This document shows positions 22,328 through 33,313 of a DNA stretch of 64,000 nt, one piece after another. The stretch's first letter is position 1. Each line of letters opens with the position of its first letter. The notes under the pieces are model-generated. The model had not been told where the DNA came from and ran no database searches. It was given only the letters and a program-made list of their open reading frames with translations. The stretch comes from Trichosporon coremiiforme (taxonomy: Eukaryota > Basidiomycota > Tremellomycetes > Trichosporonales > Trichosporonaceae): positions 1 to 64,000 of the forward strand of contig BCJJ01000039.1 in NCBI GenBank assembly GCA_039545355.1, written 5' to 3'. The position numbers were made by a program, and so were the translations under genes.

Positions 22328-24808
22328 ATGTCATACACAGAGTCGGCTGCCCCACCGCTCCCCAAGCGACCATCTATGCGTCGCCACTCGCGAGGTTCGG
22401 CGAACGACGCGGCATCGCTCTCGACTCTGTCGTCCTCTTCGCCGATGCCGGGCATCCCGAGGCGATCGTCGACGTCCGCAGACAGCAAGCCGTTCTTCGC
22501 GACGACACCTCGTCACAACAGCGCCAGCACGACGCCGAAACGCGAGTTCCCCATAACGGGTCACCTGGGTCTGAGCCTGAACGCCGCGACGCCCTCGTCA
22601 CAGACGGAGGATTCTCCAGAATCAACGACCTCGACCCTCGTCCCCTCCACCCCTGAAGACTCATCGCCTCCACCCCTCAGTGTGAGCCGCCGCTTATCAG
22701 CCCGCGGCGACCACTCTCCCCCGAAGCTATCGCTGCTTCAGCGCCAGCGGTCAGATCCCCGGCGGTCGCGACCGCTGTCGGCCGGCGATCTGCCTTCCCC
22801 CCCGGAGCCGACGTCGGCCGTGTCACCGGGTTACGTGATTCGCCCCGTCCGCAAGAAGTCGGGCGAGATCGTCAAGCCTTCACTCAAGACGCGGTCCATG
22901 TCGACGCCCGATCTGGGCCGTGGAGCGCGCACCCCCGGCGAAGATGGCGACTCCCCGACTCGGTCGTCGCATGATCTGCACACGAAATCTGTCCGCTTCA
23001 ACGATCTGGGCGGACTCGAGTCAGTCGTCCACTTCCTTCGGGGACAGAAGGTTACCGCTTTGTCGCGATCGCCCGACGATCCCCCGACCGAGACGGATAC
23101 GGATAACGATACGGACCTGTCGGACTTTGTGCACTTCAGGACGAGGCGGAGCGTGGCCAAGAGCCAGGCCGAGGAGAGCCGCGAGGTGCAGGTCGCGGCG
23201 TCGAGCTCTGTGCCCCGCCTCCGTGTCGATTTCGGTCCCGGCACCCAGGGCATCCTCAAGGACGAGTACGTGATCCTCGAGCGATACGACTTGCAGAACG
23301 CCCCTCTCGCGATGCGCGGCACCGTGCTTGTCCGCAACGTCGCATTCCAGAAGTGTGTCACTGTCCGTTTCACGCTCGACCACTGGCAGACCGTGTCCGA
23401 GGTCTCGGCTCAGCACGTGTCGCACGTCCCCGCCGCCACCACGGGCGACGAGGGCTGGGACCGCTTCGGGTTCACGATCAAGCTCGACGACTACAAGCGC
23501 AAGATCGAGGAGCGCGCACTGCTTCTCTGCATCCGGTACAACTCGGAAGGCGGGCGTGAGTGGTGGGACTCGAACAACGGCGACAACTACCGCTTCACGT
23601 TCAAGCGTGCTGCTCCTCGCCGCCCGGCCGCGCGCTCGACTCGCCCGCACTCGTTCCATGGCCACAGCGACGCGTTCGGGTTACCGACGCTCCGCCTCGG
23701 TCGCCCGTCAGCGATGAACCGTGACGTGCGTAGCTGGACCTTCCCCCGTACCGGTTATCAAACCGCTCAGTCGTCACAGCCTGAGACCAAGGTCAAGATA
23801 CACAAGTCGAACGACTCCAAGGACGAGGAGGCGTCTCCCCCACAGTCGCCCCCGCCAAGGACCGCATTCGAGCCGCCCGTCCGCCCCGATGTGCACTCGC
23901 ACCTGCGCCTGAAGACGTACTGCGCGCCGTCCCCGCCTCCCTCGCCACCGAAGGCGACCATGGCAGCTCTGCCACTTGCCTCTGTCCGCGGTCGCGCCGG
24001 CGGCCCCGGCAACTCACCGCCGATGACTATGGTGCACGGCCGTCCTGCCAACTCATGGCCGCCCATTATCCCCGCCACCGCGAAGCGTGACGCCGCGACG
24101 AGCCAGCCGCGCGACAAGACCGGCTCGCCCCTCCCCTCGACGCCGCCTGGCACCAGCCCTGCACCTTTATTCGACAGCCCGACGCAGACGAGCAGCAGCT
24201 GCAGCGGGAGCGAAGACGAGAAAAAAATCGCCGACATGCTTCCGCGCAAGAGCCGGAGTAACGGTAACCTGCAGGCGCTCGCCATGGACGACCCAGCGAC
24301 GGACGCTGCGGGGCTTATCACGCCCCCGAGCAGCAACCTGTCCTCGCCCCCTACGCCGAGCACCATGCTTCCTGTCCCGTTAACGCCATCAGCTACGGCA
24401 TCGGTGGGATCGACGAACGACTCGTCGCCCCTGCTTACAGTCCCGCCAAGCGACGACGAGGACCACGGTCCCGGTCTGCCCGCAGACAGCAGGCGCATCC
24501 TGAACGCGGCGACTTATCAGGAGTTCATCGACAAGTTCTGCTTCTTCGAGAGCCCGCCGACCGTGAGCGCTCCGCTGGCTGAGCCTACCGCGTATCGCCC
24601 TGTATGGACTAAGAGCGGCCTCAGCTCACCTAGCAATGGGTACGTCGGCCGCCACCATGGCCACTCGCCCCGCGCTACGACCCCGACGCAGAAGACGTAC
24701 GCCAGCGAGGCGGACTACTTCTCGGAGCGCTCGGCGACTCCGACGCTCAGCACTGGGTTCGTCACACCGCGTTCGTCTCCACCGACGCAGGCGAGCATGG
24801 CCGCTTGA
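22328..24808 (+). CDS. PP1 glycogen-targeting regulatory subunit, Gac1-like, CBM21 domain
   Basis: Likely scaffold that brings protein phosphatase 1 (Glc7-type) to glycogen and so activates glycogen synthase. Single exon, 826 residues. The N-terminal 215 residues are Ser/Pro-rich and disordered. At residues 173-187 is the block PVRKKSGEIVKPSLK, seen in Gac1/Pig1 proteins. Residues 220-225 (KSVRFN) are the RVxF PP1-docking motif. The CBM21 carbohydrate-binding domain spans about residues 300-427 and contains VRNVAFQKCVTVRFTLDHW, then DRFGFTIKLDDY, ending in the hallmark WWDSNNGDNYRF. The long C-terminal half is Pro/Ser-rich with many S/T-P sites, suggesting control by kinases. I give no symbol because Gac1, Pig1 and Gip2 cannot be told apart by eye. 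Confidence 0.88.
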   Translation: MSYTESAAPPLPKRPSMRRHSRGSANDAASLSTLSSSSPMPGIPRRSSTSADSKPFFATTPRHNSASTTPKREFPITGHLGLSLNAATPSSQTEDSPESTTSTLVPSTPEDSSPPPLSVSRRLSARGDHSPPKLSLLQRQRSDPRRSRPLSAGDLPSPPEPTSAVSPGYVIRPVRKKSGEIVKPSLKTRSMSTPDLGRGARTPGEDGDSPTRSSHDLHTKSVRFNDLGGLESVVHFLRGQKVTALSRSPDDPPTETDTDNDTDLSDFVHFRTRRSVAKSQAEESREVQVAASSSVPRLRVDFGPGTQGILKDEYVILERYDLQNAPLAMRGTVLVRNVAFQKCVTVRFTLDHWQTVSEVSAQHVSHVPAATTGDEGWDRFGFTIKLDDYKRKIEERALLLCIRYNSEGGREWWDSNNGDNYRFTFKRAAPRRPAARSTRPHSFHGHSDAFGLPTLRLGRPSAMNRDVRSWTFPRTGYQTAQSSQPETKVKIHKSNDSKDEEASPPQSPPPRTAFEPPVRPDVHSHLRLKTYCAPSPPPSPPKATMAALPLASVRGRAGGPGNSPPMTMVHGRPANSWPPIIPATAKRDAATSQPRDKTGSPLPSTPPGTSPAPLFDSPTQTSSSCSGSEDEKKIADMLPRKSRSNGNLQALAMDDPATDAAGLITPPSSNLSSPPTPSTMLPVPLTPSATASVGSTNDSSPLLTVPPSDDEDHGPGLPADSRRILNAATYQEFIDKFCFFESPPTVSAPLAEPTAYRPVWTKSGLSSPSNGYVGRHHGHSPRATTPTQKTYASEADYFSERSATPTLSTGFVTPRSSPPTQASMAA

Positions 24809-25548
24809 GCGAGCGCGAGTCCCCCTCAGCTCCACGCAGCACTACCATCAGCAAACCCAGCACCAAAAGCACGCCGTGTAATTCACCAAGATACCCAACC
24901 CAAGCATTGTAAAGTACCCCTCAGCACCCGTATCAAGTATCGTTTCGTTTTTTTTCCGGCCTCTCATCATCTATCTTACACTACACCACACCTGCAACAA
25001 CACAACTGTCCACCACCACCACTATCCCCTGTATCCCCCCCGCAAACACAACCATAGCCCCCTTCAGTATCAATCGCGTACAATATTGCGCCGCGCTATG
25101 CTCGCGAGCGCTTTGTAAAGCCAAAAGCAACAGCCGAGAGGCGTGTCTCATACTATGATGCTACACGTAGACTTCACTGAGTTGTTGCTGCAGGTGGGAG
25201 AGGGCAGGGAAGCGGTGGGACCAGGGAAGGGAGAGGAAGAATGGTGCAGATGTTAAGATTCGCCACAGAAGTGTCTGCGGGCCCCCACACCCGGAAAGCG
25301 AAGACACGTCGCGCGTTCCCGGTCCCTACATCCCTGGGCCGTGAAATGAACAGGCCGTCGAGCACAACCGATCCCATCTTATCTCTGCGTATCCCAACAG
25401 GCAACCACATCACTCCACAGATCATCACTTCCTCTCTACTCTATTAATCATCGAACTCATCCGCCGCGGAGCATCGAGCATCGACGCCGACCCGACCGAA
25501 CCTCCGAATCGATCGTCACAGGGAGCGGGGGAGTGAAGTTCAAGCACG
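24809..25548. other. intergenic region before TRS65
   Basis: 740 bp with CA-rich sequence after the preceding stop, probably its 3' untranslated region, then the TRS65 promoter. No gene recognised. Confidence 0.45.
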
Positions 25549-28500
25549 ATGACAGCTCGCCTTGAACCCCTGTTCCACGCACTCGAGCTCGAGCTCCTCA
25601 TCCCCGCCGCTGGGGTGGGGACGCCGCCTACCCGAGAGTCAGAGTTGAGGGAATGGTGGGATGATATCCGTACCAGGGAGAAGAGGGATACCGCGTTCCT
25701 TGGTGAGTCCATCCTTCCCTGCTTTCGTCGTTCCCACCGACTCCGTGACCTAGCTAGCCATCACACCTCCGAGCCTCCCCGACGATCGGCGTTGCTTCAG
25801 GTGGTCAAGAGGGTAGTAAGGGATATCTGCGAGATGCCTGCGTGTGGTCCTGTGAGAGGCATTTGCGCGGAGTGTGAAGGGGATGTGACATGTGGAGGTT
25901 GGCCGTGACGATCACTCCGCGCGGCAAGGCAATCGCTTCGTCTTGTGCGAAGCTTCTCCCGTGTCGCAGTTTCCCACCCAGCTTCGGTCGCACCAAGCTA
26001 CATTTTGCATCTTGCATCTTGCATCTTGCTTCTGCATCCTGGTCTCTCCCCATCACTTCTTGCTCTCTTTTTTCCCCCCACCCACCAGTCCCACCAGGTC
26101 CCCCATCCACTTGACCGCGTTAGCTACGAAATACATGTCGCAAGCTAACCCCCAGACGAGAAACTCAGCTACGCCGTAGCCCTCACCCTGCCGTCATCAG
26201 CGTTCGAGGAGCCCGAATCCGACATCTCGTCCGCGGACCCCAGCTCTCGTTCTTCCGGAGCTGGCTCGACGCCAACGGAGCTCAGAACTCTGGCGCGAAA
26301 CGTCCAGCTCACGGCGACGGCGAGCTTTCTTCCTCCCCAGCAACGCAGACCGGATCCGCGATTGAGCATCCCCGCGCAGAATCGGTTGAGTGCGGCTAGT
26401 GTGGGATCGTTGACGCCGAATGCTACGTGAGTACTCCCCAAAGTGTGACGCGTAGTGGTGGTGGAGGAAGGGGGTGCAAGGAGGTGATCGCCACTCGCGC
26501 TCCCTTTTTGAGGTGTGACTTTCATTGCCTGCCCCAACGAAGTTTTCGCTTCTCGTGCAAGCGCATCGCAACCCACTCCGCTCGCTGCTCGCTGCTGACG
26601 CCCAGCAACACTCCCGGAACTCCCACTGCCGCCCCTGGCGGGAGTGCTGTTAGCCCCGCTCGTCCTCCTGTCAGCCCTATCGGGGTTGGTCCTTCTGCTG
26701 CTCGCGGTGCAGAGGCTGGCAGTGGCGCTGGCGCTCGCGCGACTGCTCCTGACGCGCCCTCGAGCGGTCCTGGCACCCGACCCGCCTCCCAGCACTCTCA
26801 ACCCTCCACCCCCACCACCGCCGGATTCCAACAGCAGCCCCACGTCCAGCAGGGACAGCAGTCCCAACCCGGGGCTCCTAATTCGAACCAGGCCCAAACG
26901 CAGGCTCAAGCCCAGATTGGCCAGGGCCGGCCAGGAGTCCCGAGGCAGAGCTCAAACCTCGGACAGAGCAACGTGACCCCCGCCGTGCTCGCTGACGGCG
27001 CACCGCCCCTCACTCCCGTGCCCCTCCCCTTTACCACAGGGGAGGACGCACGATACGCCGCCGTCGAGGGCGTTACGATCTGGGAGGGCGCGGTCGAGAC
27101 GCAAGACGACACGAGGCCCGTTGTGTTCAAGACGAGTGAGGGGTGGACCGCGGTTTGGCGCGGAGAGGTGCCTGTTGGTGAGTATGAGTTGGAAGGGCTT
27201 GAGGAGCTCAACGTCATCGCTCGAGCTCACACGCAGTCTACGTCCGCACGCAGATCGCCAACCCCGTGCTCGCGCTCACTGTGTCCGCGACACTGCGCGA
27301 GGGTGGCGCGAAGAAGAGCCGTCCCGCGAACGATGCCGCGAGCATCATCACGACGCGTACCGAGGAGACGCTTGAGGAGGACGAGGAGGAAGCCACCGAC
27401 TTTGCTGAGATGGAGGAGATTGATCTCTTCGGCGGACTGGTCGAGGACAGGATGCCTGCATCGCGTCTTGGCCCATCACTGCGTAACGACCTGAATCTCG
27501 CGCCCGTGCTCGAGACGCCGGCCGCGTCGCCCGCGACGCCGATCCGCACGGGCTCGGGAAGCACGTTGCGCAAGTCCTTCCGACGCGTGCTGGACCTGTC
27601 CTCTGGTCTGAGGGTACGCATGCGCACTCTGTTCCTCCCCCAGCTTCTGCCACCCGGATCAGCCAACGACATCGAGAGCGAGGAGGGCGAGCGTCGCATC
27701 GTGGTCTGCGTCGAGGTCGAGAACGGCCCCGACGCGGCCGCTCACGACTTCGAGGTGCGCGGCGTCACTGTCGAAGTGGGCGGCAAGGGCGCGAAGGCGA
27801 GCACAGAGCTGCTCTGCCAGCCGGGACAGGACTCAAAGCCGCCGCGGCCGACTTTCCCCCTGTCTCTGGCGCCGATGGAGCAGTACAACCTCCTGTACCT
27901 TGTCTCGATTGCAGCGGCGGCGGAGCGCAGCAAGGCGGACGAGCACCGCCCCGTCACCATCGTCCTGACCGGCCGACCCAAGCGCGTCCGCGGGGACGAG
28001 GTCGTGTTCCCCACCGCCTCGTTTGAGAGTCGATGGAACTGTGCGCTGGACCTTGCGCCGTTCTACGCCTCGCTCCCGCCCGCACCGCCAGCACCTGCCG
28101 CCTCAGCCCCTGCTCCCCGGCACGCAGCGCACAGGATCAGCAAGCCGACGCCGCCCACGCCAAACGCCATCGCGGGCGACAAGCGCTACTCCCTCGCCGC
28201 CCTGCTCGCGAACGATAATCAACCCAAGCCCCGGCCAGGCGGGCGGCCATTCGTGCCCTCGCAACTCGTCTCCCGCGTAGTGTCGGCTCGCGGCGCACCA
28301 GTGCACACCAGGGACGACGGGCATGGCCTCCTCGTCTCCGTAAAGCTGCTAGGCAGCGACGCATTGGACGCCGAGGAAGTCAGCGGCGGGGCACCAAAGA
28401 TCCGCGCGCTGGACACATTCTCAGTCGAGGTCTTCGTGCACAACCGCACAGACGCGGTGCGGCGGTTCCGTCTCTCCGTCCCTGCGCGCGCGGAGGAGGA

Positions 28501-28801
28501 CCGCGTTCGCGATGCCTGGGCGCGGCGGCGGAAGAGGGCGGCCGAGGAACAGTCCTACGGCGCCGACGACACCGTGCTCGCGGCCATGTTGGCGCAGCAC
28601 GAGGCTGCTGCGCCGGCACTCGTGCCGCTCGAGACGGATATTAGGTGTGGCCCTCTGCTTCCCGGAGCGAGTTTGAGTACGCGTATTAGGTTCCTTGCGC
28701 TCAGGGAGGGCACGCATCGGATAGAGAGGCTCAGGTTGACGGGTAATGGGGACGAGTTCGACTTTGTTATCAGCCCCGTGTTAGAGGTTGTTGTTAGCTA
28801 G
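25549..28801 (+). CDS. TRS65: TRAPPII complex subunit Trs65-like
   Basis: Probable TRAPPII-specific subunit, which helps the complex act as exchange factor for Ypt31/Rab11 at the late Golgi. Model: exons 25549-25702, 26156-26426, 26606-27177 and 27237-28801, 853 residues, frame kept. The N-terminus runs across the first junction as TAFLG/DEKLSYAVALTLPSS. Exon 3 begins with a Pro/Ala/Gln-rich spacer (QAQTQAQAQIGQGRPG). Immunoglobulin-like beta-rich segments follow (EVPV/VYVRTQIANPVLALTV) and the C-terminal third, where LLPGASLSTRIRFLALREGT and then RIERLRLTG match the Trs65 C-terminal domain. The first intron is unusually long for this window (453 nt) and carries a 7-bp repeat; a skipped or alternative exon near 25802 cannot be excluded. 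Family call is from the terminal motifs and could be wrong in detail. Confidence 0.68.
26005..26029 (+). repeat. 7-bp repeat TTGCATC in TRS65 intron 1
   Basis: Three perfect tandem copies of TTGCATC followed by TTGC, inside the 453-nt first intron of the Trs65 gene. Confidence 0.7.
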
Positions 28802-29026
28802 AGTTGATGCATGCAGTGTGTGTACAGAGATGTGAGGCGGATGGTGCAGTTGCACTTGAGTGGAGAGATGGTTCCGTTCCTGCTGCGTCGCCTGTCATCC
28901 GTCGAGACATCTGAGACAAAGGTCCGTGCGCATTCATGCTCCTCCACCAACTTCATCACTGACACCTCCCTCCACTGACAACACGCACACTCACCACCGC
29001 CATCAGAGCCATCAACCTTGTCCGCC

Positions 29027-29920
29027 ATGTCGAGGGTTGACTTTGAGTACTACCCCCACATCATCGACCTCATCTGGGAGCACATCTCAGATCCAATCAC
29101 TGTCCACGCTGCCGGCCAAGTATGCTCGTCCTGGCGAAAACGCGCGCTCAAGGTCATTTACCGTCACCTCTCGGCTGAACAGAGCAGAACAGGCTGGAAC
29201 CTGTGGATGAAGACGGACAACGAACGCATCCCAGTCAAGTATCAGATCCCCGCCACCTTCTCCGGCCCCAAGCTTGACAGCAGCGTAGCAGCTCGGCATA
29301 CAGAGATCCTGGACGTGATATGGCCGCGCAAAGTCTCAACGCCGGACGCGGCTGTCAAACTCGCCGAAAAGTTCCCCAACCTGCACACCATGCGGATCCA
29401 CACCGGTCAAGGCGGCGACCTGGAGGGCACGGGCGCGACGCAGGTGTACTCGTGGTTCTCGCGGGAGACGCACAGAGTCACGATAAAGGCGCACAGGGCC
29501 GACACGCTCGTACTCCTCATAACCGTCGAGAAGCCGGTCGTAGTCGACGGGCTGTTCGATGACGACCTCCGCCTCTCCCGCCAACTTCTGCAGGCTTGCT
29601 ATGCCGCGAAGGACCTCGTCGTCGTGTTCAGGCCATACGAGGTCGCGCCCCGCTTCACAAGTGCGACTCTGGCGAGAGACGTTGCGGAATACCTCGGCGT
29701 CACGTGCGAGTACTTCGGCATCACGGTCGTTGGCGCCGAGACCCTCATACGGGACGAGATCGGAGGAGGGTATGACAACTTCAGGACTGCCGTGCTCCGC
29801 AAGTTGGCGGCTAGGAACTCGGAACATGGGGTTCGTTTTGTGACTCACGACGAGTACAAGACTGCCGTTGCTCCGGAGACGTACGAGTTGCATTGTGTCC
29901 CCGATGTCCGATGGAGGTAG
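29027..29920 (+). CDS. F-box-like family protein, intact copy 1
   Basis: Single exon, 297 residues. The N-terminus VDFEYYPHIIDLIWEHIS followed by QVCSSWRKRALKVIYRHL has the spacing of an F-box (P, LI, VC.SW), the motif that binds Skp1 in SCF ubiquitin ligases, but it is diverged. The rest is not recognisable beyond blocks shared with neighbours: FPNLHTMRIHT, GATQVYSWF, ADTLVLLI, KDLVVVFR, and a terminal THDEYKTAVAPETYELH. The ending H.EY...(V/I)G..(T/V)Y.LH recurs in every family member in this window. A close relative lies 370 bp downstream, with near-identical bases around the start codon. Function unknown; substrate receptor is the default guess. Confidence 0.75.
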   Translation: MSRVDFEYYPHIIDLIWEHISDPITVHAAGQVCSSWRKRALKVIYRHLSAEQSRTGWNLWMKTDNERIPVKYQIPATFSGPKLDSSVAARHTEILDVIWPRKVSTPDAAVKLAEKFPNLHTMRIHTGQGGDLEGTGATQVYSWFSRETHRVTIKAHRADTLVLLITVEKPVVVDGLFDDDLRLSRQLLQACYAAKDLVVVFRPYEVAPRFTSATLARDVAEYLGVTCEYFGITVVGAETLIRDEIGGGYDNFRTAVLRKLAARNSEHGVRFVTHDEYKTAVAPETYELHCVPDVRWR

Positions 29921-30286
29921 CGTATGCAATGCGTGATCTCGTAGCAGAGGTTGCATAATACCCTTTCCCTTTCTCACGCAAGCAGATAAGAGTCTCGCCT
30001 TCCCCGGGGCCTAAGCGAGATGCTTCCGCCGGCAGGCTGCGCCCAGCTTCACGGCCCAGCAACTCCCCAGGATGTCTGAAGGGTGACTCGACTCTCCTCT
30101 ACTCCAACTGTCTTTTCTCATCTACTCTTGACGTCTCAAACTCCCGCTTTGCTCGGGGAGGTGGCTCGTCCCTTGACGCTCACTCCGACTTCACCCTTAG
30201 CGATCGGCGCCCCAAGCATTTCCTTCCATTGGCGAGGTCGTCATCAGCAGGTCCCCTCGCTCTCCGCCACGTTACCTTCCCCCGCC

Positions 30287-31253
30287 ATGTCGAAAGTCGA
30301 CTTTGAGTACTATCCCCACAGCGCCGACGTCATCTGGGACTTCATGCCTGATTGTAGCGTTCTTGTCACTGGCCAGGTGTGCTGGTCCTGGCGCTACAGG
30401 GCTAGTAAGAGACTTTACCACCATCTCGGCGCCACACCAACGTACCAGGGATGGTTTCTCACCGCTCCATCTCAGCTGTCCAAGGACGTATGCCACTGGT
30501 ACTCTCTCCCATACGACGACTCCGAGATCCAATATTTCCTGGTACGTCCACAGGTTACCAACAGTTGTCCCAGGCTGGACGTTGCACAAGCCGCTCGTGC
30601 TACAGAGACAATAGATCTGGTGTAGCATGTCCACGATCAGCTACATCCAAGATTCCCATTCGAGTTTCTCACGAAGTATTCCCGCCTCCGGACTCTGAGG
30701 GTGCACATCAGGCCAGACGACCATGTCGAGGGAATCGGTGCCACCCACGTTTATGGTTGGTTCCCATGCGCCGAGTCCAAGACCAAGATCTCTGCTCACA
30801 ACGCCGAGACACTTGTGCTCCTCCACCTCGATGAAGAAAGCTCTGGCAGTGTGCTTAATGCCGGCAACTTGGAAAGCTCTGGACTTCTGGGACCGGAGAG
30901 CTACTCCTCCAAGGAGCTGGTCGTTGTCTTCCGAAATTCCTCAAGGTCACAGCGTCAAGTACCGGCGCCAGTCATTGCAGGCGGCCACCGTTAAATACCT
31001 GGACCGTATCTGGTCGCATTTCCTTGTCAAGGTCGTGGGATTGGAAGTGCTCCTGCAGCTGGATGCCAACATCAGGCCGCTGCTGCAGCAGGCCATCATC
31101 GGCACACTGCTGAGCGATGTCACTGAGCAAATCAAAACCAGATGTTCTGTGAACCCCGCGGACTTCTTCACCCATGAAGAGTACGAGGATCGTGTTGGCT
31201 CAGACACATACAAGTTGCACACAGACATGGATGATAGACTGGGGATTTGGTAG
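30287..31253 (+). pseudogene. F-box-like family, broken copy 2
   Basis: Tandem relative of the gene at 29027, sharing VDFEYYPH at the start and HEEYEDRVGSDTYKLH at the end. Two lesions are visible. An in-frame TAG at 30623-30625 follows TETIDLV, where copy 1 has Trp (LDVIW), so a Trp-to-stop change fits. Then there is a frame change between about 30930 and 30965, after KELVVVFRNSS, where the matching text continues in another frame (QSLQAATVKYLDRIWSHFLV). Introns are unlikely because intact relatives have none. It could encode a 112-residue F-box-only fragment. Most likely decayed; sequencing error at two sites is the alternative. Confidence 0.75.
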
Positions 31254-31842
31254 TGCGACTGCGACAGTGACATGCAACCGGACAGCCGCTTCACCCGCGG
31301 CCTTCAGTGCCACATCGCCACCCCCTCCTGCCGTAAGCGAAGCGGTGCTGGAGTGCAGCGCACAGCATGCATCCTACCCCGCCGCCATGAATGCATTACC
31401 ACGTTGGTGATAGATATATTGTGATCCTATCTTGAGTGTCAGTGCGGCGAGACAGGTGCGTGCTTGGGTGTGCTAATTCTGGGCAGGGGCCAGCGCTGGC
31501 TGGCTGACTGGCTGGCTGAGGGGGCTGGGTGACGGTCCGAGCGCCCCTAGCGCTATAGCTGATGGCCAGGCACTCCTCACTCGTCCCCCCTTGCTTCATG
31601 AGCGCGTGCACGCGTGCACCCGTGCATAGTGCGTGCGGCGCGTGCGAGCATGCGGCACTCGAACTGGTGGAGGGGGAGGCGGTGGAGGTCGTCGGTCCGA
31701 GCGGCGCAAGCACCCATGTCGCAAGTCTGTCTCTGTCAACAAGCAAATCCCAGGTGCTACACAATCTTCTCGTCAACACTCTTCTCTCTTTCCCTACCTT
31801 CTTCACACTCCACAAGCACAAAAGCGAGGAACGGAGTCAAAC
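31254..31842. other. intergenic region before the membrane-protein pair
   Basis: About 590 bp with short CTGGCTGGCTGAC-type repeats at 31496-31520. No gene recognised; it contains the promoter of the membrane-protein gene at 31843. Confidence 0.45.
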
Positions 31843-32915
31843 ATGTCGCCCATTCGCGGACATCTCCTCCTCCTCAGTTTCACTGGGATTGTGTGTGCGG
31901 GCTCGTTCGTGCTCGACTTCCTCTACGTCCGGCAAGGCACCAAGGGAGGTGAGTACAAATAGCGTAAAGCTGGATTCAGCCCCATGCCTACCTCCGTAAC
32001 ATCTGACAGTGGGAACGCAATGTGTGTTTGACAGCTGTACTGCCGAACTGTGCACCGACGGAGTGTGGGTCGGAGGAAGAAGCTCGGTGGAGGTGGAGGT
32101 GACGAGGAGCTCGAGAGTCTGAACAGACCGCTGACCTCCGCAGAGGCCGTTGCCAAAGCGCTCCAAGTTGACTGGTGGCATGACGGCCGCGCTTCCATCG
32201 GTATTAGGGGACAGACCTTCTGGGCTATCGCTTGCGCAGGTTACTGTGCTCTCCTGTGAGTGTCTCTGCCTCTATGTTCATCGACCCAGTGTTGAAGCCG
32301 TGACGCTCGAAAGGGCCGCACTCCGGGGCATGTGTGTGCCCTGGTGTCTTACTCCTGCTTTTGAAGTGGTAGGTTTTAGCTGACTCCAGCCTCGCGCTCG
32401 ATGTTATCTTCCCAACAGCTGTCATGCTGCACGTATGGTTCGAGCTCCTCGTCCTTCTCCTCATGGCGTGCTCCGGCATCACTTTCGGGGTGCTCGCCGG
32501 TCTCTCGGACCAACAACACCTCATCCGCGGCCTGGACCACGAGAAGACCTTCTGCCTCATGGGACTCCTAGGCATTCTGATCGGGTACGTCGGCGCGATC
32601 CTTGCCTTCATCACCGCAATCTTCGTGTGGCGAGTCCCGCGGCGCATCGTCCAGTCCAGCGACGGAAAGCGGTACTGGCGCCGCTCGATCCGCCGGATCT
32701 ACCACAACCGCTACACTGGTCTTCCGCCCGATGTCATCTTCGCCGACCTCGGAGAAGGTACGAAGAGGGAAAGCGGCAAGGGCGGAGAGAGCTGGTACCA
32801 GGAGAGCGCGTATGCTCTAAACACGCAGCAGCGCACGAGCTGGATCCCGCCCGACCAGGCAACTGCCCCGCCGTACGTGCCGCCCAACCCGTACAGCACG
32901 CCTTATGACCGGTAG
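31843..32915 (+). CDS. four-transmembrane protein, copy 1
   Basis: Model: exons 31843-31948, 32144-32255 and 32390-32915, 247 residues. Four hydrophobic segments: LLLLSFTGIVCAGSFVLDFL near residues 8-27, FWAIACAGYCALLLALDVIF, FELLVLLLMACSGITFGVLA, and LMGLLGILIGYVGAILAFIT. A basic stretch (GKRYWRRSIRRIYHNR) then leads to a Pro-rich cytosolic tail ending in YSTPYDR. Intron phases (1 after helix 1, 2 inside helix 2) match those of the next gene, which supports both models and their common origin. For the second exon I chose the acceptor at 32142-32143, which has a CTGAC branch site, because other acceptors lose the frame. Topology resembles MARVEL/SUR7-like tetraspanning proteins, but I see no diagnostic motif. 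Confidence 0.72.
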
Positions 32916-33313
32916 AAGCCTCGATAGAACAAATGTGAACATGACTTGTGTACTAGGCTGTTTGGGACCGGCGAGATGGCAGAATCAGGTGAAACACTGC
33001 TGATCATAACTCACCATCAGTCGTCTCAAACACCGAGACTTCGCTGCCCATCGTTGAACTGCGAGGAGACAGCCGTGTCCGAGAGACCAGATCTGAGTGT
33101 TCCATAAGTGTTCGAAAGGGGCGCAAAGGTTCATCTGTGCCCATTTCCCACCCTCGTCTGCCAGCACATCATTGTGCCGGCGCGATATAAACGCTGTCTT
33201 CCCTCCGCATTCCATTGACGTCGTACTCACCTGCTCACCGCCCAGCTCCCTTTTACCACAGTCCACATCGCCACCCACACTCCCTTCCAGACCACACAGC
33301 AACCAAAGCAAGC
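32916..33313. other. spacer between the two membrane-protein genes
   Basis: About 400 bp. Contains GATATAAACG at 33183, a possible TATA element 130 bp before the next start codon. Nothing else seen. Confidence 0.45.

Noticed and set aside
31949..32034. Acceptor at 32034 for the first intron of membrane gene copy 1
   Set aside because: It puts the next exon out of frame and reaches a stop; the acceptor at 32143 keeps the frame and matches the paralog's intron phase.
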